NCBI RefSeq assembly: GCF_000828715.1 | Contig: NZ_AP014583.1 | Coordinates: 1,672,001-1,736,000 of the forward strand | Direction: 5' to 3' | Origin: Winogradskyella sp. PG-2 | GTDB taxonomy: Bacteria; Bacteroidota; Bacteroidia; Flavobacteriales; Flavobacteriaceae | DNA length: 64,000 nucleotides | Shown here: positions 27,295 to 35,711 of the stretch, one piece after another | Position numbering within the stretch: position 1 is the first letter of the stretch | How the letters are laid out: the number at the start of each line of letters is the position of its first letter | Translations under genes and position numbers: made by a program | The notes under the pieces: model-generated | Database searches by the model: none | Told to the model about the DNA's origin: nothing | Seen by the model: the letters and a program-made list of their open reading frames with translations, nothing else

Positions 27295-28722
27295 TTACTC
27301 TTCAGACTTTTCAATTTCAGCATCTTCTGCTTCAATTTCTTTTTTGTCTTTACCCTTTAAATACTCAGGTAAGTCCATACCAGCCATATTAAACATTTCT
27401 TGTAAAGGCGGAACAGATTTATACATTCCGGATAAGAAATTAGCAGTCGATGATTTCCCATCTTCACCATTTCCACCATTATCCCAAACCGTTACTTTAT
27501 CAATTTTAATGTTCTTTATTGCTTCAGCCTGAGTTTTTACTAATTCAGGTAATTTATCTGCAATCAATAACAATACAGCATCTCTACTATTGTTTCCTGC
27601 AGCTTTTACAATTTCATCTAACCCAGCCGCTTGCTTGGTTAAGACTTCATATAAGCCTTTTGCTTCAGCCTGTGCTTTAAATAATATCGCATCTGCTTCT
27701 CCTTTTGCACGTCTTCTGATACGCTCAGCTTCAGCTTCAGCGTCAATTTCTACTTTGCGTTTATCAATTTCTGCAGGTACAATAACATCAGCCATTTGAG
27801 ACGAACGCTCACGTTCTGCTCTTGCAGCTTCTGCTTGTTGCTCAGCAGCATAAGACTCTTCCAAAGCTTTTGCAGATTGTACTTTTTCTGCAGCGATAGC
27901 CACACGCTCAGCTTCTGCTTCTCTTTGACGACGTAACGAATCTGAATTAGCAACCGATATTTTAGCCGAGTTTTCACCCTCTACAGCTTGTGCGTTTGCA
28001 GCAGCAACCTGTGTTCTTTCATCTTGTACAGCATTAGCTTCACCAATTGAACCATCTCTAGTTTTCTCTGCAACTGATTTACGAGCTGCATTAATAGCGT
28101 GCGCTGCAGCCTCTTTACCAAGAGCTTCGATATAACCAGACTCATCAACAATATCAGTTATGTTTACGTTGATTAACTTAAGTCCAACTTTCTTTAACTC
28201 TGATTCTACACTTGCAGAAATATTAGTTAAAAATTTATCGCGATCGTTATTAATTTCTTCAATATCCATTGAGGCCACAACTAAACGTAATTGACCAAAA
28301 ATAATCTCTTGTGCTAATTCCTGTATTTCATTCTGACCCAGACCTAACAGACGTTCCGCTGCATTTTGCATAATTCCTGGTTCTGTAGAAATACCAATAG
28401 TAAATCGAGAAGGCACATTCACACGAATATTCTGTTTAGATAGTGCATTTACAAGATTAACTTCGATAGATATTGGGGTTAAATCCAAGAATTCATAATC
28501 TTGAATTACAGGCATTATGAATGCCGCACCACCATGAATACATTTAGCAGATTGTCCGCCTCCAACTTTTCCGTAGACCACTAATATGCGATCGGAAGGA
28601 CATCGTTTGTAACGCTTAATTAAAATAATTAAGGTTAGTACAATAAATAGGGCTACGAATATTAACAGCATTGGTCCTCCAATACCTTCCATGATATTCT
28701 CTTGTATGGCAAGTAATTTCAT
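27295..28722 (-). CDS. Flotillin / YqiK-like SPFH protein
   Basis: A 475-residue membrane-anchored scaffold protein. One N-terminal membrane helix (LLIFVALFIVLTLIILI) precedes an SPFH domain (RCPSDRILVVYGKVGGG, FLDLTPISIEV), then a long Ala/Glu-rich coiled coil with repeated EAEAERI-type units and a flotillin C-terminal region. Flotillins organise membrane microdomains in bacteria. It lies 38 bp downstream of an NfeD-like gene on the same strand, the classic NfeD-flotillin pairing. Confidence 0.92.
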   Translation of the reverse strand: MKLLAIQENIMEGIGGPMLLIFVALFIVLTLIILIKRYKRCPSDRILVVYGKVGGGQSAKCIHGGAAFIMPVIQDYEFLDLTPISIEVNLVNALSKQNIRVNVPSRFTIGISTEPGIMQNAAERLLGLGQNEIQELAQEIIFGQLRLVVASMDIEEINNDRDKFLTNISASVESELKKVGLKLINVNITDIVDESGYIEALGKEAAAHAINAARKSVAEKTRDGSIGEANAVQDERTQVAAANAQAVEGENSAKISVANSDSLRRQREAEAERVAIAAEKVQSAKALEESYAAEQQAEAARAERERSSQMADVIVPAEIDKRKVEIDAEAEAERIRRRAKGEADAILFKAQAEAKGLYEVLTKQAAGLDEIVKAAGNNSRDAVLLLIADKLPELVKTQAEAIKNIKIDKVTVWDNGGNGEDGKSSTANFLSGMYKSVPPLQEMFNMAGMDLPEYLKGKDKKEIEAEDAEIEKSEE

Positions 28723-28760
28723 ATTGTGTTTTTTTAGGGTTAGTATTTAGTTTTTTACTT

Positions 28761-29402
28761 TTAATTATTGTCTAATAAACGATTTTCACCTTCCTGTAAT
28801 TGTTTCTTTTCGGATTGAGAAGGCTCTATAGGTTTACGTGTTTGGTCCACGATAAGAATACCGTTAGATGTCACATCGACTACTTTTATAATGGTTCCGG
28901 ATTTTAGTTCTGTCAATGAATCAGTAAGTGCATCTAACTCTCGCATAGTTCCTTGTACACTAACTGTAACTTTACCCATTTTAGAACGATCACCACCAAT
29001 AGTTAAATAGACTTCACCAACAGCATCAATGGCATTTTTATAATTAAGTGTTCCACTATCTGTAAGTTTACTGATAAAGTAGAATAGCGTTGCCATAATC
29101 ACCATCATTAATAATCCAGAAATAATAGATATAATAATTGTTATAGGTGTCGATAGTCCTACGTCAATACAAGCGATACCACTCCACCCGAAAATGGTAA
29201 AAAAGCCAACTAAGTTTTTAAAGGTTATAAATTGAAATCCTGCTCCATCAGTATCTAAGTCTGAATCTATGTCATCTAGACCGTCAGCATCTCCCCCTGT
29301 AAATGCCATAATCATAACTATTGAAAAAATCAACGAACCAATAATAGCAATTAACCAATATACTTTAGGTAAAACTTCTAAGTTTGAAAACCAGTCTAAC
29401 AT
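28761..29402 (-). CDS. NfeD-like membrane protein with OB-fold tail
   Basis: A 213-residue protein with an N-terminal helix, an acidic stretch (DADGLDDIDSDLDTDG), two or three further helices (IACIDVGLSTPITIIISIISGLLMMVIMA region) and a C-terminal OB-fold-like domain (AVGEVYLTIGGDRSKMGKVTVSVQGTMRELDAL). NfeD proteins partner flotillins, and here the flotillin gene follows directly. No protease domain is present, so it is the short class. Confidence 0.8.
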   Translation of the reverse strand: MLDWFSNLEVLPKVYWLIAIIGSLIFSIVMIMAFTGGDADGLDDIDSDLDTDGAGFQFITFKNLVGFFTIFGWSGIACIDVGLSTPITIIISIISGLLMMVIMATLFYFISKLTDSGTLNYKNAIDAVGEVYLTIGGDRSKMGKVTVSVQGTMRELDALTDSLTELKSGTIIKVVDVTSNGILIVDQTRKPIEPSQSEKKQLQEGENRLLDNN

Positions 29403-29462
29403 AATTTATAGAATAAAGGGTTAAACAATAAATATACATTCATTTATTAAGATAATTCAACC

Positions 29463-30602
29463 TTATTTTGAAAGTATAACAGACACTGCATTACCACCAA
29501 AGCCGACGGCATTAATCATAATTTTTGAAATCTTTTTTGGATGCGATTGCTCCAAATATGGAATGTCAATAAATATTTGATGGTTAAGCATAAGTATTGC
29601 CATTTCTATACTCAGTAATCCGGAAGCTCCTAAGCTATGACCTACTTGTATTTTATTAGTAGTCAATGAAGGAATTTTGTTACAAAAAATCTTATTTATT
29701 GCATTAAATTCTGCCAAGTCCCCTTTAATCGTGCCTGGGGTGTGTGTTACTATAATATCTATTTCATCTGGGTTTATGTTACCTAAAGCCATTGACATAG
29801 ATCTTTGAAAGCAATCGGCATTAGTAGACAATGAAGCATTATGTTCTAAGAGTTCTGTTCCATAACCAATACCTTCAATATAAGCTAAAGCATTTTTAGA
29901 TTCCCCAAGTTCTAAACAAGCCGATGCTGCAGCTTCACTTAAAATCATAGTGTTTTCTGTCTTATTAAAATCTAATGCTCTACAAGGAAATTCATCATTT
30001 TTTCTAGCATAGATTTTCAAAGCTTGCATTTGAGCAATTGTAAAAGGAGTTAATGGTGCTTCGCTACCACCAACTAAAAATTTATCACACATACCAGAAT
30101 GTAACCAAGCGACTCCATTAAGCATGGCATGTAATGCGGTAGAACAGGTTATGGAATGTGAAATTTCAGGACCTTTAGTTTGTAAATCGTGAGCAATCCA
30201 TGATGAGATATTACCAAGAGTTGTTGTTGGTGAACTTAAAGTTTCAGCCTTAGATTTATCTAAAAAGCTTTCAAAGTATTTTTCAAAAAGACCAGTTGCT
30301 CCTCTTGAAGAGCCAATATTAATTCCGAAATTATCAGATGATTTCCAACCGGCTTGTTTTACGGCTTCTCGTGCAGAAAAAATTCCGAATAAAACAGAAT
30401 CATCGAGTTGTTTGTATTTGGTATTTGCTCGCCTTAGTTTTTCAATTTCTTGCTTAGCTTCATGAGATAATTCAGCTATAAATATATTTTCTTTTTTACT
30501 AAAAAAATGAGATTTAGATGTGTAGTTCTTCCATACAGTTTCTTTAGAAAAACCTAAAGGAGAAATGGATGTTATGGCAGTTATGGAAATGGGCTGATTC
30601 AA
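29463..30602 (-). CDS. Stand-alone beta-ketoacyl-ACP synthase near the biotin genes
   Basis: A 379-residue KAS I/II-type condensing enzyme with an intact Cys-His-His triad: Cys153 in ITCSTALHAM, His287 in VTHTPGT and His322 in GHSLGASG. It is shorter than FabF (about 410 residues) and has diverged sequence. It lies next to bioA, separated only by the oppositely oriented Coa1-family gene, and has its own promoter. A role in building the pimelate moiety of biotin is a context inference; it could also serve another specialised fatty acid path. Confidence 0.85.
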   Translation of the reverse strand: MNQPISITAITSISPLGFSKETVWKNYTSKSHFFSKKENIFIAELSHEAKQEIEKLRRANTKYKQLDDSVLFGIFSAREAVKQAGWKSSDNFGINIGSSRGATGLFEKYFESFLDKSKAETLSSPTTTLGNISSWIAHDLQTKGPEISHSITCSTALHAMLNGVAWLHSGMCDKFLVGGSEAPLTPFTIAQMQALKIYARKNDEFPCRALDFNKTENTMILSEAAASACLELGESKNALAYIEGIGYGTELLEHNASLSTNADCFQRSMSMALGNINPDEIDIIVTHTPGTIKGDLAEFNAINKIFCNKIPSLTTNKIQVGHSLGASGLLSIEMAILMLNHQIFIDIPYLEQSHPKKISKIMINAVGFGGNAVSVILSK

Positions 30603-30620
30603 TAGAAATTGTATTTAAAA

Positions 30621-30628
30621 CAAAAGTA
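30621..30628 (-). promoter_or_regulatory. -7 box of the ketoacyl synthase gene
   Basis: The minus strand reads TACTTTTG, matching TAnnTTTG, 18 bp before the ATG at 30602. No -33 TTG at the expected distance. Confidence 0.4.
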
Positions 30629-30684
30629 AGATTTAAACCCTAGTCTAAAAATCTACACTTACAATTTATTTTCAATTTGTAACA

Positions 30685-30692
30685 TAACTTTG
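30685..30692 (+). promoter_or_regulatory. -7 box of the Coa1-family gene
   Basis: TAACTTTG matches TAnnTTTG and lies 38 bp before the ATG at 30731. No -33 TTG was found at the usual spacing. Confidence 0.4.
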
Positions 30693-30730
30693 ATTTAGTT
30701 GACTTACATTTAGTAATCAATTAAAATATC

Positions 30731-31156
30731 ATGGAAGAATATAAAAAAAAGAGTTGGTTTGCTCGTAATTGGGGTTGGGTACTTGGCGGGGGTTGTTTGT
30801 CGTTAATTATTATAGTAGTTCTAGCTGTAGGAGGTGTAATTTATAAAGTTGCAGATTCTGTGCAGGGATCGGAACCCTATACACATGCATTAGCTAAAAC
30901 TATAGAAAATGAAAAAGTTATTAGTTTTTTAGGCGAACCAATTGAAACTAATGGTATGGGAAATACAAGTTTTAGTTATAAAAATGGATCTAGTACAGCA
31001 CAATTAACGATACCAATAAAAGGTCCTAAGGACGAAGGTAATATTGTTGTTGATGCAGAAAAGATTAATGACGAATGGGCTTATAATTTACTTTATGTAA
31101 AAATTGATGGGGAAACGGAGCGGATTAATTTATTAGAGGCAGATATTGAGGAATGA
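30731..31156 (+). CDS. Coa1-family (cytochrome oxidase assembly factor 1-like) membrane protein
   Basis: A 141-residue protein with one N-terminal membrane helix (WVLGGGCLSLIIIVVLAVGGVIY) and an extracytoplasmic domain resembling Coa1: SEPYTHALAKTIENEKVISFLGEPIETNG, then FSYKNGSSTAQLTIPIKGPKDEG. In mitochondria Coa1 assists cytochrome oxidase assembly; in bacteria the role is unproven. It sits alone between two leftward genes, its stop codon directly abutting that of bioA. Confidence 0.75.
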   Translation: MEEYKKKSWFARNWGWVLGGGCLSLIIIVVLAVGGVIYKVADSVQGSEPYTHALAKTIENEKVISFLGEPIETNGMGNTSFSYKNGSSTAQLTIPIKGPKDEGNIVVDAEKINDEWAYNLLYVKIDGETERINLLEADIEE

Positions 31157-32422
31157 TTAGACAAGCGTTAATGCCTCTTCTATCACGCAATACACTTTTT
31201 GTAGTTCTTTTTTAGAAATAATATAAGGGACTTGTATATAAATTGTATTTCCAAGAGGCCTTAGAAACACACCTCTATCCATAAAGAATTTTAACAGTTT
31301 ATCACGTAAATCTCCATAACGCTCCATTTTGGTGTTGAGGTCTAAAGCAAAAATGACACCTATTTGTCGTGTAGATTTCACCTTAGGATGTGCTTTTATA
31401 CGCTCATTAAATTCTTGTTGAGAACGAATTATCTCCTTTATATTGTTCTGAATCTCATTGGATTGTAATAATTCAATTGCCGCAAGTGCTGTTGCACATG
31501 CTATGGGATTACCTGAATACGTATGACAATGAAAGAAACCTTTTGCCATCTCATCGCTCAAAAAAGCATCATAAATATCTTGAGTGCACGAGGTTATTGC
31601 CATTGGGAGTAAACCAGCTGTTAAGGCTTTACTTAAACATATAATATCTGGTTTTGTATCTATATAATCTGAAGCAAAGTTTTTACCCGTTTTACCAAAA
31701 CCAGTCATTACTTCATCAGCAATGGTTAGTATATTATTTGCTCTACAAAACTTGAGAATTTCATTTAAGCCATTAGCATCATGAATTTTCATACCTGCTG
31801 CTCCTTGTACTATAGGTTCGTAAATAAATCCTGCTATGTCGTATTTTGAGGTAAAACTTTGTAATTGGTTAAGAATCTCTTGATGGTTTGTTCCATCTGG
31901 TGTCGGAATTCGTTTTACATCAATCAGAAACTCTTCAAAAGGACCATTATAAACTGATAAGCCAGAAACACTCATGGCTCCAAATGTATCTCCATGAAAT
32001 CCATTTTCAAATGCGATAAACATGGATCGCTTTTCCCCTTTATTAAAATAATATTGCAAAGCCATTTTTATACCTGCTTCAACTGCTGTAGAGCCATTAT
32101 CATTAAAGAAGATTTTATTCTGACCTTGTGGTAATATTTTAATAAGTTCTTCGGATAGTTTTACAGCAGGCTCGTGCGTAAAATCACTAAACATAACTTG
32201 GTCTAATTGCTGCATCTGTCTATAGGTCTTTTCAATAATATAATCATTGCAGTGCCCAAACATGCAGGTATACCAAGATGAAATCGCATCGATATAGTCA
32301 TTACCATCTTCATCGGTTAGAATACAACCTTTTGCTTTTATAATTGCTATACTTTCTGGTTGAATCTGATGTTGCTTTAGCGGATGCCAGAGGTGTTTTT
32401 TATCACGTTCTTTTAAACTCAT
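31157..32422 (-). CDS. bioA: Adenosylmethionine-8-amino-7-oxononanoate aminotransferase
   Basis: BioA transfers an amino group from SAM to KAPA, giving DAPA. The 421-residue class III aminotransferase has the N-terminal WHPLKQH motif, the SSWYTCMFGH substrate region, IADEVMTGFGKTG and PLP-binding Lys265 in CLSKALTAGLLP. It overlaps bioD by 4 bp and is last in a bioF-DUF2007-bioD-bioA transcript. Confidence 0.96.
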   Translation of the reverse strand: MSLKERDKKHLWHPLKQHQIQPESIAIIKAKGCILTDEDGNDYIDAISSWYTCMFGHCNDYIIEKTYRQMQQLDQVMFSDFTHEPAVKLSEELIKILPQGQNKIFFNDNGSTAVEAGIKMALQYYFNKGEKRSMFIAFENGFHGDTFGAMSVSGLSVYNGPFEEFLIDVKRIPTPDGTNHQEILNQLQSFTSKYDIAGFIYEPIVQGAAGMKIHDANGLNEILKFCRANNILTIADEVMTGFGKTGKNFASDYIDTKPDIICLSKALTAGLLPMAITSCTQDIYDAFLSDEMAKGFFHCHTYSGNPIACATALAAIELLQSNEIQNNIKEIIRSQQEFNERIKAHPKVKSTRQIGVIFALDLNTKMERYGDLRDKLLKFFMDRGVFLRPLGNTIYIQVPYIISKKELQKVYCVIEEALTLV

Positions 32423-33027
32423 AGTCTCTCTTTAAACCTTTCAGCATATTCCTTAATTACATTCTTATCAAAGTAAGGCTCATCATTTATTCTACCGATG
32501 ACTTTTACACCAGTCATTTTTTTAATAATAGATTCGGTTGATTTATGCTCGTCACCACTGTAAATAAGTGCAACATCAAACCCTTTCTCCTTTAAAATAT
32601 TAATGGTTAATAATGTGTGATTTATACTTCCTAAATAATGACGAGATACAACAATAACTTTATCTTTAGGCTGAATTAAATCTAATATAGTCTCATTATC
32701 ATTAAGAGGTACCATTAAACCACCAGCTCCTTCAATCACCAAATTGTTTTTTATTTTAGGACGTTCAATTTTTTTAATATCTATAGTTAATCCATCTAAC
32801 TTGGCCGCACCATGAGGGCTCATCGGAGTTTCTAAAGCATAACTATTCGAATGAAATACAGATGTCTGATTTGAAACTAAACGCTGAACTTTTTTAGTAT
32901 CACAATTATCTAATTTACCAGCTTGTACAGGTTTATAATAATCTGCTTCTAAGGCTTCGACTAAAATTGCTGATGCTATGGTTTTGCCAACATCTGTTGA
33001 GATTCCGGTTATAAAGTAGGTTTTCAT
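32419..33027 (-). CDS. bioD: Dethiobiotin synthase
   Basis: BioD closes the ureido ring of DAPA with CO2 and ATP. The 202-residue product has the P-loop GISTDVGKT at residues 8-16, the YKPVQAG motif and VIEGAGGLMVPL, all typical of the family. It is slightly shorter than E. coli BioD but complete. It overlaps both its upstream neighbour (DUF2007) and bioA by 4 bp, which indicates translational coupling. Confidence 0.95.
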   Translation of the reverse strand: MKTYFITGISTDVGKTIASAILVEALEADYYKPVQAGKLDNCDTKKVQRLVSNQTSVFHSNSYALETPMSPHGAAKLDGLTIDIKKIERPKIKNNLVIEGAGGLMVPLNDNETILDLIQPKDKVIVVSRHYLGSINHTLLTINILKEKGFDVALIYSGDEHKSTESIIKKMTGVKVIGRINDEPYFDKNVIKEYAERFKERL

Positions 33028-33404
33028 TGAAATATAGTATTACAAACATTACAACGGTATTTTCTTTTTTCGAAAAAGGGAAAAAGCATATAGAATATAT
33101 TTTTTCGTGCTGGTTCAGCAATTAGAATTTTTGTGGATTCGCAATCTACACATACAATAGCATTTCCCTGCTCATCTTTTTCGTAAGCTCTTATTTGGTT
33201 ATATATAACTATAGCTTCTTCTAAATTATCATTATGAACTAAGAGTTTTACTCCACCAATAGCCTGACTTATTAAAGGATCTGAGTCTACTGTTTTCTCG
33301 TCTAATAACATGGTACGAATACCTTCAGTATCTAATTTAGATTTTGTAATCTGAGCTTCAGTTGAATACGGAAAATTAGCTATGATTGTATAATGATCGA
33401 TCAT
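33024..33404 (-). CDS. DUF2007 domain protein with C-terminal zinc ribbon
   Basis: A 126-residue protein: an N-terminal DUF2007/signal-transducing-like domain (YTIIANFPYSTEAQITKSKLDTEGI, then GGVKLLVHNDNLEEAIVIY), a CVDCES pair and a C-terminal YRCNVCNTIF pair, giving four cysteines that could bind one zinc. It lies inside the biotin operon, 14 bp after bioF and overlapping bioD by 4 bp. No biotin enzyme is known with this architecture, so its placement is worth noting; function is unknown. Confidence 0.8.
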   Translation of the reverse strand: MIDHYTIIANFPYSTEAQITKSKLDTEGIRTMLLDEKTVDSDPLISQAIGGVKLLVHNDNLEEAIVIYNQIRAYEKDEQGNAIVCVDCESTKILIAEPARKNIFYMLFPFFEKRKYRCNVCNTIFQ

Positions 33405-33418
33405 AAATAAAATAGATT

Positions 33419-34567
33419 TTAAACAAAAATAGCAAGTAACTGTAAGACTTCTGTTATTTCTACTTTAGAATTATAGCTGTGTAAACAAAATCGCAGTCGC
33501 TCTTGGTTTTTAGGTACTGTAGGAGATAAGATAGGCTTAACATCAAACCCTTTATTTTGAAGTCGCTCAGAGACAGACTTCACATTATCATTCCCAGAAA
33601 TTATACAACATTGTATTGCAGATTCGCAATCAATAAATCTGTGATTTAGTTTTAAACGTATAATTTCAGATTTAAAAAAATCAATATTTTCTTGTAATTC
33701 TTTAATTTGAGATTTTTCGCTACTGCTTTGAATGACAAGTTCTTCATAAGCCATTTTTATTGTAGCTAAAGAATGAGGGGGTAAGCCTGTGGTATAAATA
33801 AAAGTGCGCGAAAAATTAACTAGATAATCTTTTAAATTTTGTGAACCTAAGATTGCTGCACCATGACAACCTAAACCTTTTCCGAAAGTTATGATTCTTG
33901 CGAAAACATCATCTTCTAGATGATGTTTTTGTACTAAACCAGTTTTAAATACACCTAAAGCATGAGCTTCATCAATAATAAGATTTGCATTGTATGCTGT
34001 ACAAAGTTGAGTGAGCTTTAATATATTTGGTGAATCCCCATCCATTGAAAATACAGATTCAGTAATAATATATATTTCTGAATCTTTAGGGTTTCTGCTA
34101 CGCGCAGCCTGACACTTTTGCTCTAAATCACTTAAATTATTATGCTTAAACTTATAGTGCTTAGAATTACTCATATTTATACCATCTCTAATAGAGGCAT
34201 GCACGTATTCGTCATAAAAAATTATGTCACCTCGTTGAGGTACTGATGATAATAAACCAATGTTAGCATCGTAACCTGAATTAAAAACTAAAGCTGCTTC
34301 ACATTTGTGACTATTTGAAAGTTGGGTTTCAACTTTAGCATATAAAGAATGATTCCCAGATAATAGGCGAGAGCCAGTAGCACCATTTTTTTTCAGATTA
34401 TTATCAATTACATAGTGATGTACTTTATCAAAAATAACTTCTGAGTTAGAAAACCCTAAATAGTCATTAGATGAAAAATCTATCAGAGTAGAACTTGAAC
34501 CTAATTGTCGAAAGGCATTGTTCGCTTTTCGTGCGTTTAGTTTTTTATTTAATTTTTTTGGTAACAC
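33419..34567 (-). CDS. bioF: 8-amino-7-oxononanoate synthase
   Basis: BioF condenses pimeloyl thioester with alanine. The 382-residue alpha-oxoamine synthase has the DFSSNDYLGF N-terminal motif, the GATGSRLLSGN loop, IIDEAHALGVF and PLP-binding Lys230 in TFGKGLGCHG. The start is a GTG (reading MLPKKLNKKL, like homologues); there is no alternative ATG. A -7 box lies only 5 bp upstream of that GTG, which would give a leaderless or nearly leaderless message. First gene of the bioF-DUF2007-bioD-bioA run. Confidence 0.94.
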   Translation of the reverse strand: MLPKKLNKKLNARKANNAFRQLGSSSTLIDFSSNDYLGFSNSEVIFDKVHHYVIDNNLKKNGATGSRLLSGNHSLYAKVETQLSNSHKCEAALVFNSGYDANIGLLSSVPQRGDIIFYDEYVHASIRDGINMSNSKHYKFKHNNLSDLEQKCQAARSRNPKDSEIYIITESVFSMDGDSPNILKLTQLCTAYNANLIIDEAHALGVFKTGLVQKHHLEDDVFARIITFGKGLGCHGAAILGSQNLKDYLVNFSRTFIYTTGLPPHSLATIKMAYEELVIQSSSEKSQIKELQENIDFFKSEIIRLKLNHRFIDCESAIQCCIISGNDNVKSVSERLQNKGFDVKPILSPTVPKNQERLRFCLHSYNSKVEITEVLQLLAIFV

Positions 34568-34571
34568 GAGT

Positions 34572-34579
34572 CAAAGATA
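34572..34579 (-). promoter_or_regulatory. -7 box of the bioF operon
   Basis: The minus strand reads TATCTTTG, matching TAnnTTTG. It is only 5 bp from the GTG start of bioF, so the transcript would begin at or next to the start codon. There is no -33 TTG at standard spacing. Confidence 0.4.
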
Positions 34580-34625
34580 CAAACTGCATATTGACTATAA
34601 AATCATCTTTATTTAAAAAAAATTA

Positions 34626-34653
34626 TTGTTTTACGATAATTATTGTAAGTTTG
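34626..34653 (+). promoter_or_regulatory. Promoter of the DUF2975/HTH operon
   Basis: A -33 TTG (34626-34628) and -7 TAAGTTTG (34646-34653) are 17 bp apart, a full match to the Bacteroidota pattern. The start codon is at 34673, so the leader is about 15 nt. An operator-like dyad fills the spacer. Confidence 0.6.
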
Positions 34654-34674
34654 TTATTGTCCAACGATAATTAT
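34633..34674 (+). promoter_or_regulatory. Candidate autoregulatory operator: repeated dyads over the promoter
   Basis: The imperfect palindrome ACGATAATTATTGT (34633-34646) lies between the -33 and -7 boxes. A second site, TTATTGT-CCA-ACGATAA (34654-34670, one mismatch in the arms), lies just after the -7 box, and ACGATAATTAT is repeated exactly 31 bp downstream (34664-34674), running into the ATG. About three helical turns separate the copies. A Cro-like repressor encoded at the end of this operon is the obvious candidate ligand; that is inference. Confidence 0.5.
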
Positions 34675-35182
34675 GAACTCTGCAAGAACACTTTATTTGA
34701 TACTAAATATTATTATTTTCCTTCTACTAATCAGTATTGGTTTAGGGATTTTCATTTTAACAATGATCCTTTTTGGTGTAAAACAAGATTTTATCGGCAT
34801 AGAAGAAGATGTAATAATTTTTAAAACTGAAAAAATGCTTTATGTTTTCACCTTTTTAGAACTTGTGGTTTATGTTGTTTTTGTCGTTGCGTTATGGAAA
34901 TTGAGAAAGGCGATAAAACTGTTATTAAAAAAAGATTTTTATAATACCGAACTTATAAATAGAATGCTCAATTCGGGAAAGCTTATGGTTCTTTCGTCAG
35001 TTTCTTTATGGTTTATTGATGTGATTAGTAATATGTTTTTTAAACGGAAAGTTTTAATTGGTTTAAGTGAAAAAACATTGGTCTATTTATTAATAATTGC
35101 AATAGGATTTTTTTTAATGCTAATGAGTACAGTTTTTAGAGACACTAAGGCTATGAAAGATGAAAACGATTTAACAATTTAA
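34673..35182 (+). CDS. DUF2975 membrane protein, first of three
   Basis: A 169-residue protein with four predicted membrane helices (ILNIIIFLLLISIGLGIFILTMILFG; MLYVFTFLELVVYVVFVVALW; MVLSSVSLWFIDVISNMFF; LVYLLIIAIGFFLMLMSTVF) and the cytosolic linker RKAIKLLLKKDFYNTELINRM. It ends DENDLTI, a tail shared with the other two membrane proteins of the operon. DUF2975 proteins commonly lie beside a small YozG-type HTH regulator, as here. Two bp separate it from the next gene. Confidence 0.8.
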   Translation: MNSARTLYLILNIIIFLLLISIGLGIFILTMILFGVKQDFIGIEEDVIIFKTEKMLYVFTFLELVVYVVFVVALWKLRKAIKLLLKKDFYNTELINRMLNSGKLMVLSSVSLWFIDVISNMFFKRKVLIGLSEKTLVYLLIIAIGFFLMLMSTVFRDTKAMKDENDLTI

Positions 35183-35184
35183 TC

Positions 35185-35709
35185 ATGAAAGACAATACAA
35201 AATTATTAACATATATCACTTATGGTATTTTAATAAGTGCAGTCTCAGTACTTTTAAATGATATGCGCGAGTTTGATTTTAATCAATTTGAAAAATTTAC
35301 AAATTGGGCAAAAAGTGCAGATAAAAATGAACCTTGGTTTACTTCAAAAAATGCCATTGAATGGAGTTATTATGCTTTAAATGCAGGGCTTTTCTTTTGG
35401 GGAGGTTATCTTATTTATGGGTTTAGTTATTTCTTGTCTATTTTGAAGGAAATTGAAGATGGAAATTATTTTAGTGATAAGAATATTAAGTACTTTAAAA
35501 AAATCGGAAATATTTTTATTAGCTATACAGTAAGTGTACTAATATTAAGATTTCTTTTAGCTTCAATAGAAGAGTCTACTTTTAACTTTTTTAACGAACT
35601 TAAAGCAGAATTTACCTTTTTAATTCCTGCAGGATTGGCATTTTACATTTTGGCTGAAATTTTTGAGAAAGGAAAACAAGCAGAAGAGGATAATGAATTA
35701 ACTATTTAA
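35185..35709 (+). CDS. DUF2975 membrane protein, second of three
   Basis: A 174-residue, four-helix membrane protein. The central cytosolic region LKEIEDGNYFSDKNIKYFKKIGNIFI carries the DUF2975 signature (FSDKNI...KIG) and the C-terminus reads AEIFEKGKQAEEDNELTI. The extracytoplasmic loop between helices 1 and 2 (NQFEKFTNWAKSADKNEPWF) is short. It overlaps nothing but is 2 bp from each neighbour, so the whole set should be translated as a unit. Confidence 0.8.
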   Translation: MKDNTKLLTYITYGILISAVSVLLNDMREFDFNQFEKFTNWAKSADKNEPWFTSKNAIEWSYYALNAGLFFWGGYLIYGFSYFLSILKEIEDGNYFSDKNIKYFKKIGNIFISYTVSVLILRFLLASIEESTFNFFNELKAEFTFLIPAGLAFYILAEIFEKGKQAEEDNELTI

Positions 35710-35711
35710 TT

